64,000 nucleotides of DNA from an uncultured Bacteroidota bacterium (GTDB taxonomy: Bacteria > Bacteroidota > Bacteroidia > Flavobacteriales > Flavobacteriaceae). Below the pieces are notes generated by a model. It had not been told where the DNA came from. It searched no databases and was given only the letters and a program-made list of their open reading frames with translations. The stretch lies in assembly GCA_902626585.1 (NCBI GenBank), contig CACOGA010000008.1, positions 1 to 64,000 on the forward strand, read 5' to 3'. Positions 1 through 9,632 of this stretch are shown here, piece by piece. Position 1 is the first letter of the stretch. Every line of letters begins with the position of its first letter. Position numbers and translations under genes: made by a program.

Positions 1-1476
1 ATCGATATGAGATTGTATTGTAACAATATCTCCTTCAACAGGATTAGGATAAATCATCATGTCTAGTAATTCATTTTCTGAATTTGATAGCGCAGCTTGC
101 ACACAAACATCATCTAATGTTACCCCATATCCATAGCCAGATGTTGCTTGGAATCCAACATAGTAATCAGCACTTGGATTAGGTAAATCCAGTGTAACCT
201 CTGTCCATGATGTTACCTCTTCAGTATATTCACCAATTTGAACCCAATCGCCGTCATATGAAGACCTGTAGAATACTCTTAATTGATCCTGGTCTCCAGC
301 CCATTGAACCTGTGTGAAATTAAATGTTAACTGAGGATCATCAACACTCGTAAGATCCATTGATGGTGAAATTATACTTGCAGTATCAGCATTATAATTA
401 GGGGAGTAAAACCCAGCCATTGCAGCACCTGAAAGTGGTAAAACAGAAGCATTTGCATTTTGAGAACCCCAAACCCATTCAGCAGTTCCTGAGTAAATCG
501 AACTTGTCCAATTTCCTAGACCACTTTCAAAGTCATCACACCATGGATATTCCGAGATAACGGAAATTGTAAATGATATTGTTTCCTCAACAGGTGGATC
601 TAGAGGGTTATGATTACTATCAACTAACCAAGCAGTTATTGAATGGTCACCAATTGATAACCCATCGATTACCACATCATTAGTGTCATATACCATCACA
701 GTATCACCTCCGTCAACAGAGTAATGCCAATGTCCATCCGTTCCAACAACAAAGTTATTAAAACCAAAGATTGACAAAGTTGCTGTTGTTCCTGTTGTAG
801 TAACATCCCAATCTGCTGCCACGGCAGAGTCATCAAACACCTTAATATCATCAATTAGCCAGTCAGCTGCATAATCACCTTTGTATTTAAAACCTATTGT
901 TAAATTTGCTTCAGAAGGGAGAGCAATTTCGTAATCACACCAATAAGTAGTGTTGTCTGTATTACAAATAAAATCATTCAAAAGTACCCATGTGGCTGAA
1001 TTAACGTCTCCGTCGTAATCTGTTGAATACATGACATGATGCTCATCAGCATATGATGCCCAGTGAACGTGACCCCAATATGTTAAAACTGGTGCAGAAG
1101 TCCCTGATAAATCAAATGTTGGTGTTAAAGCCCAATTTTCAAGCATTCCTGAATCAGAGAAGTCATCCTGTTGTAAATAATATACACCACCAGCAGCATC
1201 ATCCTCAGGATTAACAAAGTGGCCTCCATTAATTACCCAATTGTAGTTTGTACTGCCGTTTTGTACCAATGTGATATCTCCGAGTCCGTTTTCAAAACTA
1301 TTTTCGTAAGGAATCGTATTGAATACCTTATTTTGAGTTTGAGTTGGATGAAAATCATTAGAATAATGGTTTTCTGATATTTCGCCCCTCACTTGATCAT
1401 GGGTGCAGTTTGGTCCGTGCTGTTGCCCAATAATCAAAAAAGGAGTTAATAAAAATAATAAGTAAAGTTTTTTCAT
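1..1476 (-). CDS. Secreted multidomain protein with T9SS C-terminal sorting domain (truncated by window edge)
   Basis: The gene is absent from the ORF track because it runs off the left edge; 492 codons are present without a stop. It starts with ATG at 1476 and a signal peptide (MKKLYLLFLLTPFLIIGQ). The body holds two similar modules, each opening with an aromatic/acidic 'FE(N/S)GLG' segment and rich in Trp, Asp and Gly, separated by an Ig-like linker. They resemble jelly-roll or MAM-type adhesion domains of exported flavobacterial proteins. The last visible residues (MMIYPNPVEGD) are the typical opening of a type A T9SS sorting domain, so nearly the whole protein is here. I infer export through the outer membrane by T9SS and surface attachment or release. 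The substrate or partner is unknown, and no catalytic motif is visible. Confidence 0.85.
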   Translation of the reverse strand, partial: MKKLYLLFLLTPFLIIGQQHGPNCTHDQVRGEISENHYSNDFHPTQTQNKVFNTIPYENSFENGLGDITLVQNGSTNYNWVINGGHFVNPEDDAAGGVYYLQQDDFSDSGMLENWALTPTFDLSGTSAPVLTYWGHVHWASYADEHHVMYSTDYDGDVNSATWVLLNDFICNTDNTTYWCDYEIALPSEANLTIGFKYKGDYAADWLIDDIKVFDDSAVAADWDVTTTGTTATLSIFGFNNFVVGTDGHWHYSVDGGDTVMVYDTNDVVIDGLSIGDHSITAWLVDSNHNPLDPPVEETISFTISVISEYPWCDDFESGLGNWTSSIYSGTAEWVWGSQNANASVLPLSGAAMAGFYSPNYNADTASIISPSMDLTSVDDPQLTFNFTQVQWAGDQDQLRVFYRSSYDGDWVQIGEYTEEVTSWTEVTLDLPNPSADYYVGFQATSGYGYGVTLDDVCVQAALSNSENELLDMMIYPNPVEGDIVTIQSHID

Positions 1477-1604
1477 AGATTGATTTTAATAGATTAGTAA
1501 TTAGTCATTGATTACCATAAAGTTAGATTAATTTATTCTAAATCAAAAAAGAATTTTACAGAGACATTATTATTTCCAGTGGGTTATAGAGTTATTTTTT
1601 TGTA

Positions 1605-1642
1605 AAAAAAATAACTCACTAGTGTATTAGTGAGTTATTTTT
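1605..1642 (-). terminator. Rho-independent terminator after tRNA-Ser
   Basis: A perfect 11-bp inverted repeat (ATAACTCACTA / TAGTGAGTTAT) with a 6-nt loop is flanked by A-runs on one side and T-runs on the other. It lies 3 nt beyond the tRNA 3' end. Read on the minus strand it is a stem followed by about eight U residues, fitting termination of the tRNA transcript. The symmetric A/T flanks mean it could also work on the plus strand. Confidence 0.85.
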
Positions 1643-1644
1643 AG

Positions 1645-1729
1645 CGGAGGAAGAGGGATTCGAACCCCCGGAGGTGTGACCCTCAACAGTTTTCAAGACT
1701 GCCGCATTCGACCACTCTGCCATTCCTCC
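1645..1729 (-). tRNA. tRNA-Ser (UGA anticodon)
   Basis: The minus strand folds as a class II tRNA. A 7-bp acceptor stem GGAGGAA/TTCCTCC is followed by discriminator G, the D-arm region contains AGAGTGGTCGAATG, the anticodon loop is CTTGAAA with anticodon TGA (1693-1695), there is a long serine-type variable arm, and the T arm holds GGTTCGAATCC. The anticodon reads UCA and probably other UCN codons. CCA is not encoded. A consensus promoter and a terminator flank it, so it is a single-gene transcript. Confidence 0.97.
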
Positions 1730-1740
1730 TTTGACGGATG

Positions 1741-1771
1741 CAAATATAGACTTGTTTTTGTTTGCTTCAAA
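1741..1771 (-). promoter_or_regulatory. Bacteroidota-type promoter for tRNA-Ser
   Basis: On the minus strand TTTG (1771-1768) is followed by a 19-nt spacer and TATATTTG (1748-1741). This matches the Bacteroidota TTTG-N19-TAnnTTTG promoter, and the -7 box lies 12 nt upstream of the mature tRNA 5' end. Confidence 0.85.
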
Positions 1772-1817
1772 AAAAGTCTTTAAAATATTTATGTTATATT
1801 AATGAAAAGTTCAAAGT

Positions 1818-2594
1818 ATGCTTATTTATCGATTCACAATTATCTTTTCATACTTATTGTTTTTTTCATGTGTGGAGACTGAAATAACACCTAATTATGA
1901 AAAATTTGTTTCTGAAATAGGTGAATTAAATTATCGGATTTTGTATCCAAAGGGTTTTGATGAATCTAAAAGTTATCCGTTGACCCTTTTTTTACATGGT
2001 ATCAGTGAAAGGGGAGATGATAATGAATTACAGTTAAAATATGTTGATAAAGTTTTTTTAGACCCTGAAAATTATAACAATTATAGATCAATAGTGATTT
2101 TCCCTCAAGCTCCACTTGATGATAATTGGTCTTCAAGAATTTTAACTGATAACAAGATACGTCAAGTTTTTCCAAAAGATGCAAATCCCACAAATTCACA
2201 TCAATTAGTCATTAAACTGATGGATTCGTTAGTTAAAGAAGGTTTTGTAGATAATAAAAGAATTTATTTGACAGGACTATCTAATGGAGCAATGGGCTCA
2301 TTTGAATTGCTTAAGAATAGACCTAAAATGTTTGCCTCTGCTGTTTTAATATGTGGTGGTGGTGACCCTAATTGGGCTAAAGATTTTGCAAAAACAACAC
2401 CGGTTTGGGTTGTTCATGGTTCTGACGATGAAGTTGTTTTGCCACAGCTTTCAATTAATATGGTCGAATCGATTCTTAAATATGGAGGTAGTCCCAAATT
2501 CACTTTGTATGAAAATGTAAACCACGGAAGTTGGCATAATGTTTTTGATGATCCTAAATTTCTAGATTGGATATTTTCTCATACTAAAAATTGA
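1818..2594 (+). CDS. Alpha/beta-hydrolase lipoprotein (prolyl-oligopeptidase/dienelactone-hydrolase-like esterase)
   Basis: This 258-aa protein starts with a lipoprotein signal (hydrophobic run ending LFFSC, Cys18), so it is probably anchored to a membrane. The mature part is an alpha/beta hydrolase. It has an oxyanion-hole strand LFLHGISERG, a nucleophile elbow GLSNGAMG with Ser near residue 155, an acid loop GSDDEVV, and a catalytic His in NVNHGSW near the end. Such proteins are usually annotated as phospholipase/carboxylesterase or 'prolyl oligopeptidase family' proteins; the substrate cannot be told from sequence. The stop overlaps the convergent ribB end by 11 bp, so there is no room for a separate terminator. 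Confidence 0.85.
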   Translation: MLIYRFTIIFSYLLFFSCVETEITPNYEKFVSEIGELNYRILYPKGFDESKSYPLTLFLHGISERGDDNELQLKYVDKVFLDPENYNNYRSIVIFPQAPLDDNWSSRILTDNKIRQVFPKDANPTNSHQLVIKLMDSLVKEGFVDNKRIYLTGLSNGAMGSFELLKNRPKMFASAVLICGGGDPNWAKDFAKTTPVWVVHGSDDEVVLPQLSINMVESILKYGGSPKFTLYENVNHGSWHNVFDDPKFLDWIFSHTKN

Positions 2595-3720
2595 TATATT
2601 CAGAAATTTCTAAGCCATAACCAATCATTCCAACTCTTCTTGTTTCTTTTGTGTTTGTAATAAGTTTAAGGTTGGTTATATCGAGATCATGTAATATTTG
2701 AGCTCCAATTCCAAAATCTCTGTCATCCATATTCAAAATAGGAGCCTTTGCAATTTTATCTTTAGCTTGATTTTTTTTCAGGATTTTCAGCCTTTTCAAA
2801 GTATTAATTGCTTTTAATTCAGGGCTGATAAAAATCATTGCCCCCATGTGTTCTTTGTTAATAATCTCAAACATTTTTGATAATGAATCCTCGGTATCAG
2901 ATGTAAGAGTACCCAAAACATCATTGTGAATTGATTTTGAGTTAATTCTTGTTAAAACAGCATCCCCTTTATCCCAGCTTCCTTTGGTTAGGGCAATATG
3001 AATATTATTATTCGTAGTCTGCTTGTAAGCTCTCAATCTAAAAATCCCAAAGCGTGTATTAATTTCAAAGTCCTCTTCTTTTTCAATCAACGAATCATGT
3101 TCCATTCTGTAAGCAACAAGATCCTCAATAGAAATTATTTTTAAATCAAATTTCTGTGATACTTTAATTAAATCAGGAACTCTAGCCATTGAACCATCTT
3201 CATTCATTATTTCAACAATCACACCCGCTGGCTTAAGTCCCGCTAGTCTTGGTAAGTCAATTGCAGCTTCAGTGTGACCTGTTCTTCTTAAAACGCCTCC
3301 ATTTTTTGCTACCAGAGGAAATACGTGTCCAGGCTTTGAAAATTGATTAGGTTTTGTTTTTTTGTCAATTAATGCTTGTATTGTTGTGGCTCGATCTGAT
3401 GCTGAAATACCAGTTGTTACTCCGTTTCCTTTTAAATCAATCGATACGGTGAAAGCAGTGTCTTGGGGATCAGTATTTGTTCCAACCATTAAATTTAAAC
3501 CTAACCTCTTTGAAATATTTTCAGTGATTGGGGCACAAATTAATCCCCTTCCGTGAGTTGCCATAAAATTTATAATTTCTGGTGTTACTAACTCAGCAGA
3601 TGCGAGGAAATCTCCTTCGTTTTCTCTGTTTTTGTCATCAACAACAATAACAATTTTGCCGTCTCTTATGTCTTTTATAGCAGACTCTATTGAATTAAGT
3701 TTAAACTTATCCTTTGACAT
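2584..3720 (-). CDS. ribB: 3,4-dihydroxy-2-butanone-4-phosphate synthase with degenerate GTP cyclohydrolase II domain
   Basis: Residues 1-205 are a complete DHBP synthase: the acidic DDKNRENEGD loop, the ATHGRGLICAP segment and the GHVFPL-RTGHTEAA motif are all present. This enzyme makes the four-carbon unit of riboflavin from ribulose 5-phosphate. Residues 215-378 have the GTP cyclohydrolase II fold, but the three zinc cysteines (in family motifs SECLTGD and RCDCG) are missing; the matching region reads RINSKSIHNDVLG. The C-terminal half should therefore be inactive as GCH II, and a separate ribA should exist elsewhere in the genome. The start overlaps lptF/G by 14 bp, so the gene ends a ftsK-lolA-lpt-ribB block. 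Confidence 0.93.
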   Translation of the reverse strand: MSKDKFKLNSIESAIKDIRDGKIVIVVDDKNRENEGDFLASAELVTPEIINFMATHGRGLICAPITENISKRLGLNLMVGTNTDPQDTAFTVSIDLKGNGVTTGISASDRATTIQALIDKKTKPNQFSKPGHVFPLVAKNGGVLRRTGHTEAAIDLPRLAGLKPAGVIVEIMNEDGSMARVPDLIKVSQKFDLKIISIEDLVAYRMEHDSLIEKEEDFEINTRFGIFRLRAYKQTTNNNIHIALTKGSWDKGDAVLTRINSKSIHNDVLGTLTSDTEDSLSKMFEIINKEHMGAMIFISPELKAINTLKRLKILKKNQAKDKIAKAPILNMDDRDFGIGAQILHDLDITNLKLITNTKETRRVGMIGYGLEISEYINF

Positions 3721-5134
3721 ATTTTTCTATTTTTTTATAAAATGATAAAATATAATCTCCAAAATTAAAAACGCTTTTATCATTTGTTGCCCTGTAGGTT
3801 AAATAAACACTAAAGGGAAGCATTATTAAAGTTGAAAGCCAGCTTGCTAAAATAGGATTAATACTACTGTCTTCAGCAAGATTTTTTGAAAAAATTCCTA
3901 AAAAATGATACGCCAAAAAAAGTAATATTGAAATTACAAGTGGTAAACCATAACCTCCTTTTCTAATGATTGTACCAAGGGGAGCACCGATGAAAAATAA
4001 GATTATGCATGCAAAACCCAGCGAAAATTTATCATGCATAGTCATTACATGTTTATTTAAATTTTGCTCACGATAAGATTGAATTGTTTTGTTAGACTTA
4101 ACTATACTTATTGTACTCTTAACAGAGCTAATAGCTAAATCATAAAGCTGTTTTTGTTTTTTTGGCTGAAACAGATTTAAAAAGTTTTCACTTTCGTAAT
4201 TGACATCATCTTTTGGATTTAAATTGTAGTCTATGGTTTTAAAATTTGACCTATTAAACATTTTGGAGCTTATGACAGCCATGTCTTCAGCTTTTTTTTC
4301 AACTAATGAGTCAATAGCTGTACTCAGCTCATTTACTTTCATCATTGAATGTTTATTTACATCATCTTCTTCACTAAAATCAACTTCATTAATAGAGGCA
4401 ATATCAATATTAATTAGATATTCTTCAAAGTAGCTTTTTACAAAAGGTTTTTTTATATTTTTTGAATAATCTTCTGAAATTATTTCATCATAATAGTTAC
4501 CATCATACAACTTAAGTTGTAAAATATTAGAGTTTTCCTCCGAGATTATTTCGCCACTTTTTGATTTTATAACAGTGTAATTACCAGGTTTATTTTTCTT
4601 TTGATGAATAATAACCTTATTCAATAATTTGCCTTCATTTCCATATTTATTATCAACCTTAATATTATAATCGCCAATTTGACTGAACTGCCCTTCAGCA
4701 ATTGCCATAGATGGTTTTACTTTTGAAATATTTTTTCTAAGATTATGAAAATTGTATTCGGCAATTGGAGCTACATTGTTTGAAAAAAAGAAAGTCACTA
4801 TGCCAAGTAAGAATGTAAATAAAATCAAGCTCCTCATTGATCTCTGTAAAGAAATTCCACTAGCTTTCATTGCGGCGAACTCATAGTTTTCAGAAAGACT
4901 ACCAAAAACCATAATACTAGACAAAAGAATGGTTAATGGTAATACAAGAATTACTAATCTTGGTGTTACATTAATTAAAAATTTAAGGATTATATCTAGT
5001 TCTAGGTCTTTACCAGCCAATTCAGAAATGTATAGCCAAACTGATTGAAGCAAAAAAATTAACATCAAAATGCAAAATGTACTTGCTAAAGTTTTTAGAT
5101 ATGATTTGAATATGTAAAAATCTAAAATTTTCAA
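3707..5134 (-). CDS. LptF/LptG family permease (YjgP/YjgQ)
   Basis: This 475-aa integral membrane protein has three N-terminal TM segments, a periplasmic jelly-roll-like domain of roughly residues 105-360, and three C-terminal TM segments. That is the LptF/LptG arrangement. The family, with LptB, extracts lipopolysaccharide from the inner membrane and pushes it along the Lpt bridge. The motif SENYEFAAMKASGIS after TM2 is the coupling-helix region that contacts the ATPase. The sequence does not decide between LptF and LptG. The partner is not in the window, as is usual in Bacteroidota, where the two genes are unlinked. Neighbouring LolA-like protein gives an envelope-biogenesis context. Confidence 0.9.
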   Translation of the reverse strand: MKILDFYIFKSYLKTLASTFCILMLIFLLQSVWLYISELAGKDLELDIILKFLINVTPRLVILVLPLTILLSSIMVFGSLSENYEFAAMKASGISLQRSMRSLILFTFLLGIVTFFFSNNVAPIAEYNFHNLRKNISKVKPSMAIAEGQFSQIGDYNIKVDNKYGNEGKLLNKVIIHQKKNKPGNYTVIKSKSGEIISEENSNILQLKLYDGNYYDEIISEDYSKNIKKPFVKSYFEEYLINIDIASINEVDFSEEDDVNKHSMMKVNELSTAIDSLVEKKAEDMAVISSKMFNRSNFKTIDYNLNPKDDVNYESENFLNLFQPKKQKQLYDLAISSVKSTISIVKSNKTIQSYREQNLNKHVMTMHDKFSLGFACIILFFIGAPLGTIIRKGGYGLPLVISILLFLAYHFLGIFSKNLAEDSSINPILASWLSTLIMLPFSVYLTYRATNDKSVFNFGDYILSFYKKIEKYVKG

Positions 5135-5138
5135 TAGA

Positions 5139-5789
5139 CTAATCTAAAATATTCATGTAATAGTCTTTGTATTTATCCTCATCAAACACAAACAATTTAG
5201 CATCTAGTGGTAAATTAAATTCAAAGTCCACTATTGAAATAGTAGTTACTGTTTCATTTTTTCCTGTCTCAATAACCTCGTAGATTTGATTAAACTCAGT
5301 ATCAATACCAAGTAGAATATATTTTATTTCAGCCTCAGAATCTTTTGGGATTAATTTCACATATTGAATCTTTTTTCTAAACTTTCCATTTCCAATTAAT
5401 CTGGATTCATCCATTTCAAAATAGTAACCGTCTTCATAGAAATATAGCATTTGATTTGGCGTAATAGTTGTCTCATCCTCAGGATCTTGACTAGAGATAG
5501 TCACTTCCTCATCGTCTGGGCTAATAGAATAAAGCTTTTCTCCATCAAATATTCGGGTTACCCCAAGCATTTCAAATCTCCAACTGTCATTTTCAGTTAC
5601 AAAACTTCCATTATTCGTCTGATTAATGTCCTCTTCAAGGTTTTGTAATGTGTATGCATAGTTGATATAAATATTTTCATAACTTTTGATATTTTCTGAA
5701 ACCTTATTAAGTAAAAGTTCAGCATCTGAATTTTCCTGAGAAATTCCAAAAGCATAAAATCCAAAAATTAATAGGATGATTTTTTTCAT
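5139..5789 (-). CDS. LolA-like outer-membrane lipoprotein carrier protein
   Basis: This 216-aa protein has a signal peptide (MKKIILLIFGFYAFGISQ) and beta-rich LolA-type features: an early segment LLNKVSENIKSYENI, then strands such as ENDSWRFEM and GEKLYSISPDDEEVT. LolA chaperones lipoproteins across the periplasm from LolCDE to the outer membrane. It lies 4 bp downstream-to-start of the Lpt permease and 11 bp after ftsK, an order seen often in flavobacteria. Sequence divergence from proteobacterial LolA is high, so the assignment rests on length, signal peptide, pattern and neighbourhood. Confidence 0.8.
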   Translation of the reverse strand: MKKIILLIFGFYAFGISQENSDAELLLNKVSENIKSYENIYINYAYTLQNLEEDINQTNNGSFVTENDSWRFEMLGVTRIFDGEKLYSISPDDEEVTISSQDPEDETTITPNQMLYFYEDGYYFEMDESRLIGNGKFRKKIQYVKLIPKDSEAEIKYILLGIDTEFNQIYEVIETGKNETVTTISIVDFEFNLPLDAKLFVFDEDKYKDYYMNILD

Positions 5790-5800
5790 AGTTAAATTAT

Positions 5801-8128
5801 TTATTCGTTTTCCAAGTGCCTATCAAGAGACTGTAAATCTGGAATTAAAACTTGTCTGGCTTTACTTCCCTCAAAAGGACCAACAATACCTGCGGCTTCA
5901 AGCTGATCAATTAATCTGCCTGCTCTGTTGTAACCTAATTTAAGTTTCCTTTGGAGCAGTGAAGCTGAACCCTGTTGAGCAATTACCAAAACCTCTGCAG
6001 CCTCTCTAAATAACTTATCTCTATCTTCTATGTCAATATCAAGATTTGTGCCACCCTCTTCTCCGATATACTCTGGTAATTGATGTGCAGTTGCATAAGC
6101 TTTTTGTGAACCAATAAAGTCAGTTAGTAACTCAATTTCTGGGGTATCTACAAATGCACATTGAACTCTAGTTAGTTCGTTTCCTTGCGTAAATAGCATA
6201 TCACCTCTTCCAATTAATTGATCAGCTCCGGAACTATCTAGAATTGTTCTTGAATCTATTTTTGATGTAACTCTAAATGCCACCCTTGCAGGGAAATTTG
6301 CTTTTATAACTCCCGTAATAACATTAACAGAAGGTCTTTGAGTTGCTATTATTAAATGAATCCCAATTGCTCTTGCCAATTGTGCCAATCTTGCTATTGG
6401 AGTTTCAACTTCCTTTCCAGCAGTCATTATCAAGTCAGCAAACTCATCTACAACTAAGACAATATAAGGTAAAAACTGGTGACCATCATTTGGATTTAGT
6501 TTTCTGTCTTTAAATTTTTTATTATACTCAACAATATTTCTGCAAGCGGCATTTTTCAACAATTCATACCTGTTATCCATTTCGATACACAAGGAGTTAA
6601 GTGTATTAATTACTTTTTTATTATCCGTAATAATAGCTTCCTCTGAGTCAGGAAGTTTTGCTAAATAGTGTCTCTCAATCTTGTTATACAGGGTTAATTC
6701 AACTTTTTTTGGGTCAACCAATACAAATTTTACCTCTGCAGGATGCTTCTTGTATAAAAGTGATGTTAATACAGCATTTAATCCCACTGATTTTCCTTGA
6801 CCTGTTGCTCCTGCCATCAATAGGTGAGGCATACGAGCAAGATCAAATACCAATGTTTCGTTACTGATAGTCTTTCCAATAGCTACAGGAAGCTCCATTT
6901 CAGATTTCTGAAATTTCTCAGCAGAAATTACAGAGTGCATCGAAACAATGGTGGGTTTTTTATTTGGAACTTCAATTCCAATAGTCCCTCGACCAGGGAT
7001 TGGAGCTATAATTCTAATTCCTAAAGCTGCAAGAGACAAGGCAATGTCATCTTCTAGATTTTTTATCTTAGAAATTCTAACTCCTGCGTCTGGGATTATC
7101 TCATATAAAGTAACTGTTGGACCTATTGTTGCTTTAATATTTGAAATAGAAATGTTATAGTTTCCAAGTGTTTCTACGATTTTATTTTTATTTTCCTCTA
7201 ATTCATCCTTGTCGATTGTTATTTTTTCCGAGTCATACTGTTTTAATAGATTTAATTTAGGGAATTGAAATTTGCTTAATTCGAGCTTTGGATCAAATCG
7301 TCCAAAGTTATCGACAAGTTTGTCTGATAAATTATCAGATTCTGATTTTTCCTCAAAAATTTCCTCAACTTCAATATCAACATCATCAATGATTTTTTCT
7401 ACTTTTTCTTCATTGGTTTTTTCATCTGTAAATGTCTCTGTCAATTCTTCCTCAACTTCCTCTTTAATCTTGACTTCTTCATCAATTGAGGTGTCTTCTA
7501 AGATTTCATCTTTAATTTCTTTAGGGAGTTCGTTATTTTTATATCGTTTAAGATTAATATTTTTTAAAAAACTAACAAAGTTATAAATATCATTTGTTCC
7601 TATTTTTAATCTGAAAGTAATGTAAATCAGAGTCATAAAAATTATAAGAAATGTAACCCCGATATGGTTAATGTAAATTGATAAGAAGCTAACTATTTCG
7701 TAACCTATAATTCCAGAATAAATATTGCCATAATCCACAAGTCCAAAAAAGATTGAAAACATAAAAACTAAATAAAATCCCCAGAGCCAATTATTGGTTA
7801 AATTTCTTTTTTTAAAATCAAGTAAAATGTGTAGTGCACTTAGAAATATTAGTAACGGAAATATAATTGAGCTTATTCCAAACCCCTTATAAATAAACAA
7901 ATCACTCAGCTTAGCACCAATTTTACCAAGTGAGTTTGAGTTATCGATTTCTAAATCAGTAAAGTTATTTAATTCGCTTTGATCTATATCACCTGTGAAG
8001 AAATAAGAGACAAATGAAATTAAAAGAAATAGTGAAAGAATGATAAGAGAACTACCGATGAATAGTCTTTTAGCACCAGAAATTTCTTTCTTTTGTTTAT
8101 TTTTTGAAAATGAAAAAATATGCTTCAT
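5801..8128 (-). CDS. ftsK: DNA translocase FtsK
   Basis: The 775-aa protein has about four N-terminal TM helices (residues 25-185), an acidic Glu-rich linker (about 200-275), and a RecA-like motor with Walker A GATGQGKSVGLN and Walker B VLVVDEFADL. The C-terminal gamma winged helix (about 715-775) contains KLGYNRAGRLIDQLEAAG. FtsK pumps chromosome dimers towards dif during septation and links division to XerCD resolution. The linker is short compared with Escherichia coli FtsK but ordinary for Bacteroidota. It is the first gene of the leftward ftsK-lolA-lpt-ribB run. Confidence 0.97.
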   Translation of the reverse strand: MKHIFSFSKNKQKKEISGAKRLFIGSSLIILSLFLLISFVSYFFTGDIDQSELNNFTDLEIDNSNSLGKIGAKLSDLFIYKGFGISSIIFPLLIFLSALHILLDFKKRNLTNNWLWGFYLVFMFSIFFGLVDYGNIYSGIIGYEIVSFLSIYINHIGVTFLIIFMTLIYITFRLKIGTNDIYNFVSFLKNINLKRYKNNELPKEIKDEILEDTSIDEEVKIKEEVEEELTETFTDEKTNEEKVEKIIDDVDIEVEEIFEEKSESDNLSDKLVDNFGRFDPKLELSKFQFPKLNLLKQYDSEKITIDKDELEENKNKIVETLGNYNISISNIKATIGPTVTLYEIIPDAGVRISKIKNLEDDIALSLAALGIRIIAPIPGRGTIGIEVPNKKPTIVSMHSVISAEKFQKSEMELPVAIGKTISNETLVFDLARMPHLLMAGATGQGKSVGLNAVLTSLLYKKHPAEVKFVLVDPKKVELTLYNKIERHYLAKLPDSEEAIITDNKKVINTLNSLCIEMDNRYELLKNAACRNIVEYNKKFKDRKLNPNDGHQFLPYIVLVVDEFADLIMTAGKEVETPIARLAQLARAIGIHLIIATQRPSVNVITGVIKANFPARVAFRVTSKIDSRTILDSSGADQLIGRGDMLFTQGNELTRVQCAFVDTPEIELLTDFIGSQKAYATAHQLPEYIGEEGGTNLDIDIEDRDKLFREAAEVLVIAQQGSASLLQRKLKLGYNRAGRLIDQLEAAGIVGPFEGSKARQVLIPDLQSLDRHLENE

Positions 8129-8191
8129 TTACTTCTTGTTAAGTAATATTTTGCAATTTAATAATCATTTATGCAAGAATGAATTTTTTAA

Positions 8192-9632
8192 TCAAAATTT
8201 ATGATTTGTAATCATCTTAATTTTTATCATAAATGCCGCATAAAACAATGTAGTTACTGGACTTAGCCAATTAAAAATTGCATAAATAAAATAATCAGCA
8301 ACAGAAACGCCTAGAACCCCGTAATGATAAGCACCACAGGTATTCCATGGAATTAAAGCAGATGTAACAGTTCCAGAGTCCTCTAATGTCCTGCTTAGAT
8401 TTACTGCGGAAAGATTTTTTTCCTCAAAGGCATCTTTAAACATCTTTCCTGGTATTACAATCGCAAGATATTGATCTGATGCAACTATATTTATTCCAAG
8501 GCAACTAGCCGCAGTACTAGCAAAAAGTCCAAATGTAGTTTTAGCCTTACTCAGTAAAAACCCTGTTATTTTTTTAAGAGCCCCAATTCCATCCATTGAA
8601 CCACCAAATATCATAGCGCTAATTGTCAGGTAAATTGTCCACAACATACCTTTCATTCCACCTGAGTCATAAAGCCTTTCAATTCTCGGATTTTCTGTTG
8701 GAATACTTGTATCAGTAAAAACAGATAATAAAACAGATATTGGTCTTGAATCATTAATGCTTTCAAGAATATTATTTTGGAATATTAGTGAAAAAATTAT
8801 TGCTCCGAATATTCCAAAGCCCAAGGCAATCAGAGGTCTTACTTTTAAAAATGCTAGAAGTATGACAAGTGCAGGTACTAAAAATAATAATGGTGAAATA
8901 TAGAAATCGTTTAAAATTGTATGTGAGAGATTCTTGATATCAATCATTTCTCCTGCTAAGTCAATATTTATATTAAAACTTAATATTATAAAAACTATTA
9001 ATGTAATTGTATATGTTGGGAGTGTGGTATAAATCATGTATTTAATGTGTGAGTATAAATCAGTTCCAGCCATTGCTGGTGCTAGATTTGTAGTATCACT
9101 AAGAGGTGACAATTTATCACCAAAATAAGCACCTGAGATAACTGCTCCAGCTGTCATTCCGGGGGGGGATATTAAAAGCAATTCCAACTGCAACTAATGC
9201 AATACCAACAGTAGCAGATGTTGTGTAGGAACTTCCAGTTGTTAATGAAACCAGGGTAGAAACAATCAACGTCAGGGGTAGGAATATTGAGGGGTCAACA
9301 AGATTTAAACCATAATAAACCATCGCAGGAATTATTCCACTTACCTTCCAAGTTCCGGCAAGCGCGCCAACAAGCAAAAGAATCATAATAGGTGTTCCGA
9401 TACTTTTTATGCTTGATACTATTTTTTTTAATACAAAAACAATTTTAATTTTTTCTGAAAGCCCTATTATCATAGCAACTAAAGATGTAAAAATTAATAT
9501 ATAATGATAAGTATAGTCTCCGAGCCAATCGTTATTTTCAAAAAAAATTATATTGTAAAATAACATCGTAATCAATAAAACTATTGGAATTATTGATTTG
9601 CCTAAACTAATTTCGGATGAGGTTATGTCCAT
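8192..9632 (-). pseudogene. nhaC: NhaC-family Na+/H+ antiporter, split by a frameshift in a C8 run
   Basis: Two track ORFs (9117..9632 and 8192..9193) are the N- and C-terminal parts of one antiporter of about 480 aa. The join lies in eight consecutive G's on the plus strand (9161-9168). With seven, the frame reads IPPGMTAGAVISGAYFGDKLSPLSDTTNLAP in two continuous stretches, the NhaC-family hallmark region. With eight, translation leaves the family after IPP and stops soon after. The rest is intact, with many TM helices, so this is either a homopolymer sequencing error, a fresh mutation or a phase-variable tract. The protein would exchange Na+ and H+ across the inner membrane. The start ATG at 9632 gives a normal family N-terminus. 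Confidence 0.85.

Noticed and set aside
7272-7586. Plus-strand Ser/Thr-rich ORF of 104 aa inside ftsK
   Set aside because: It is the antisense reading of the Glu/Asp-rich FtsK linker; the composition is explained by the opposite strand.
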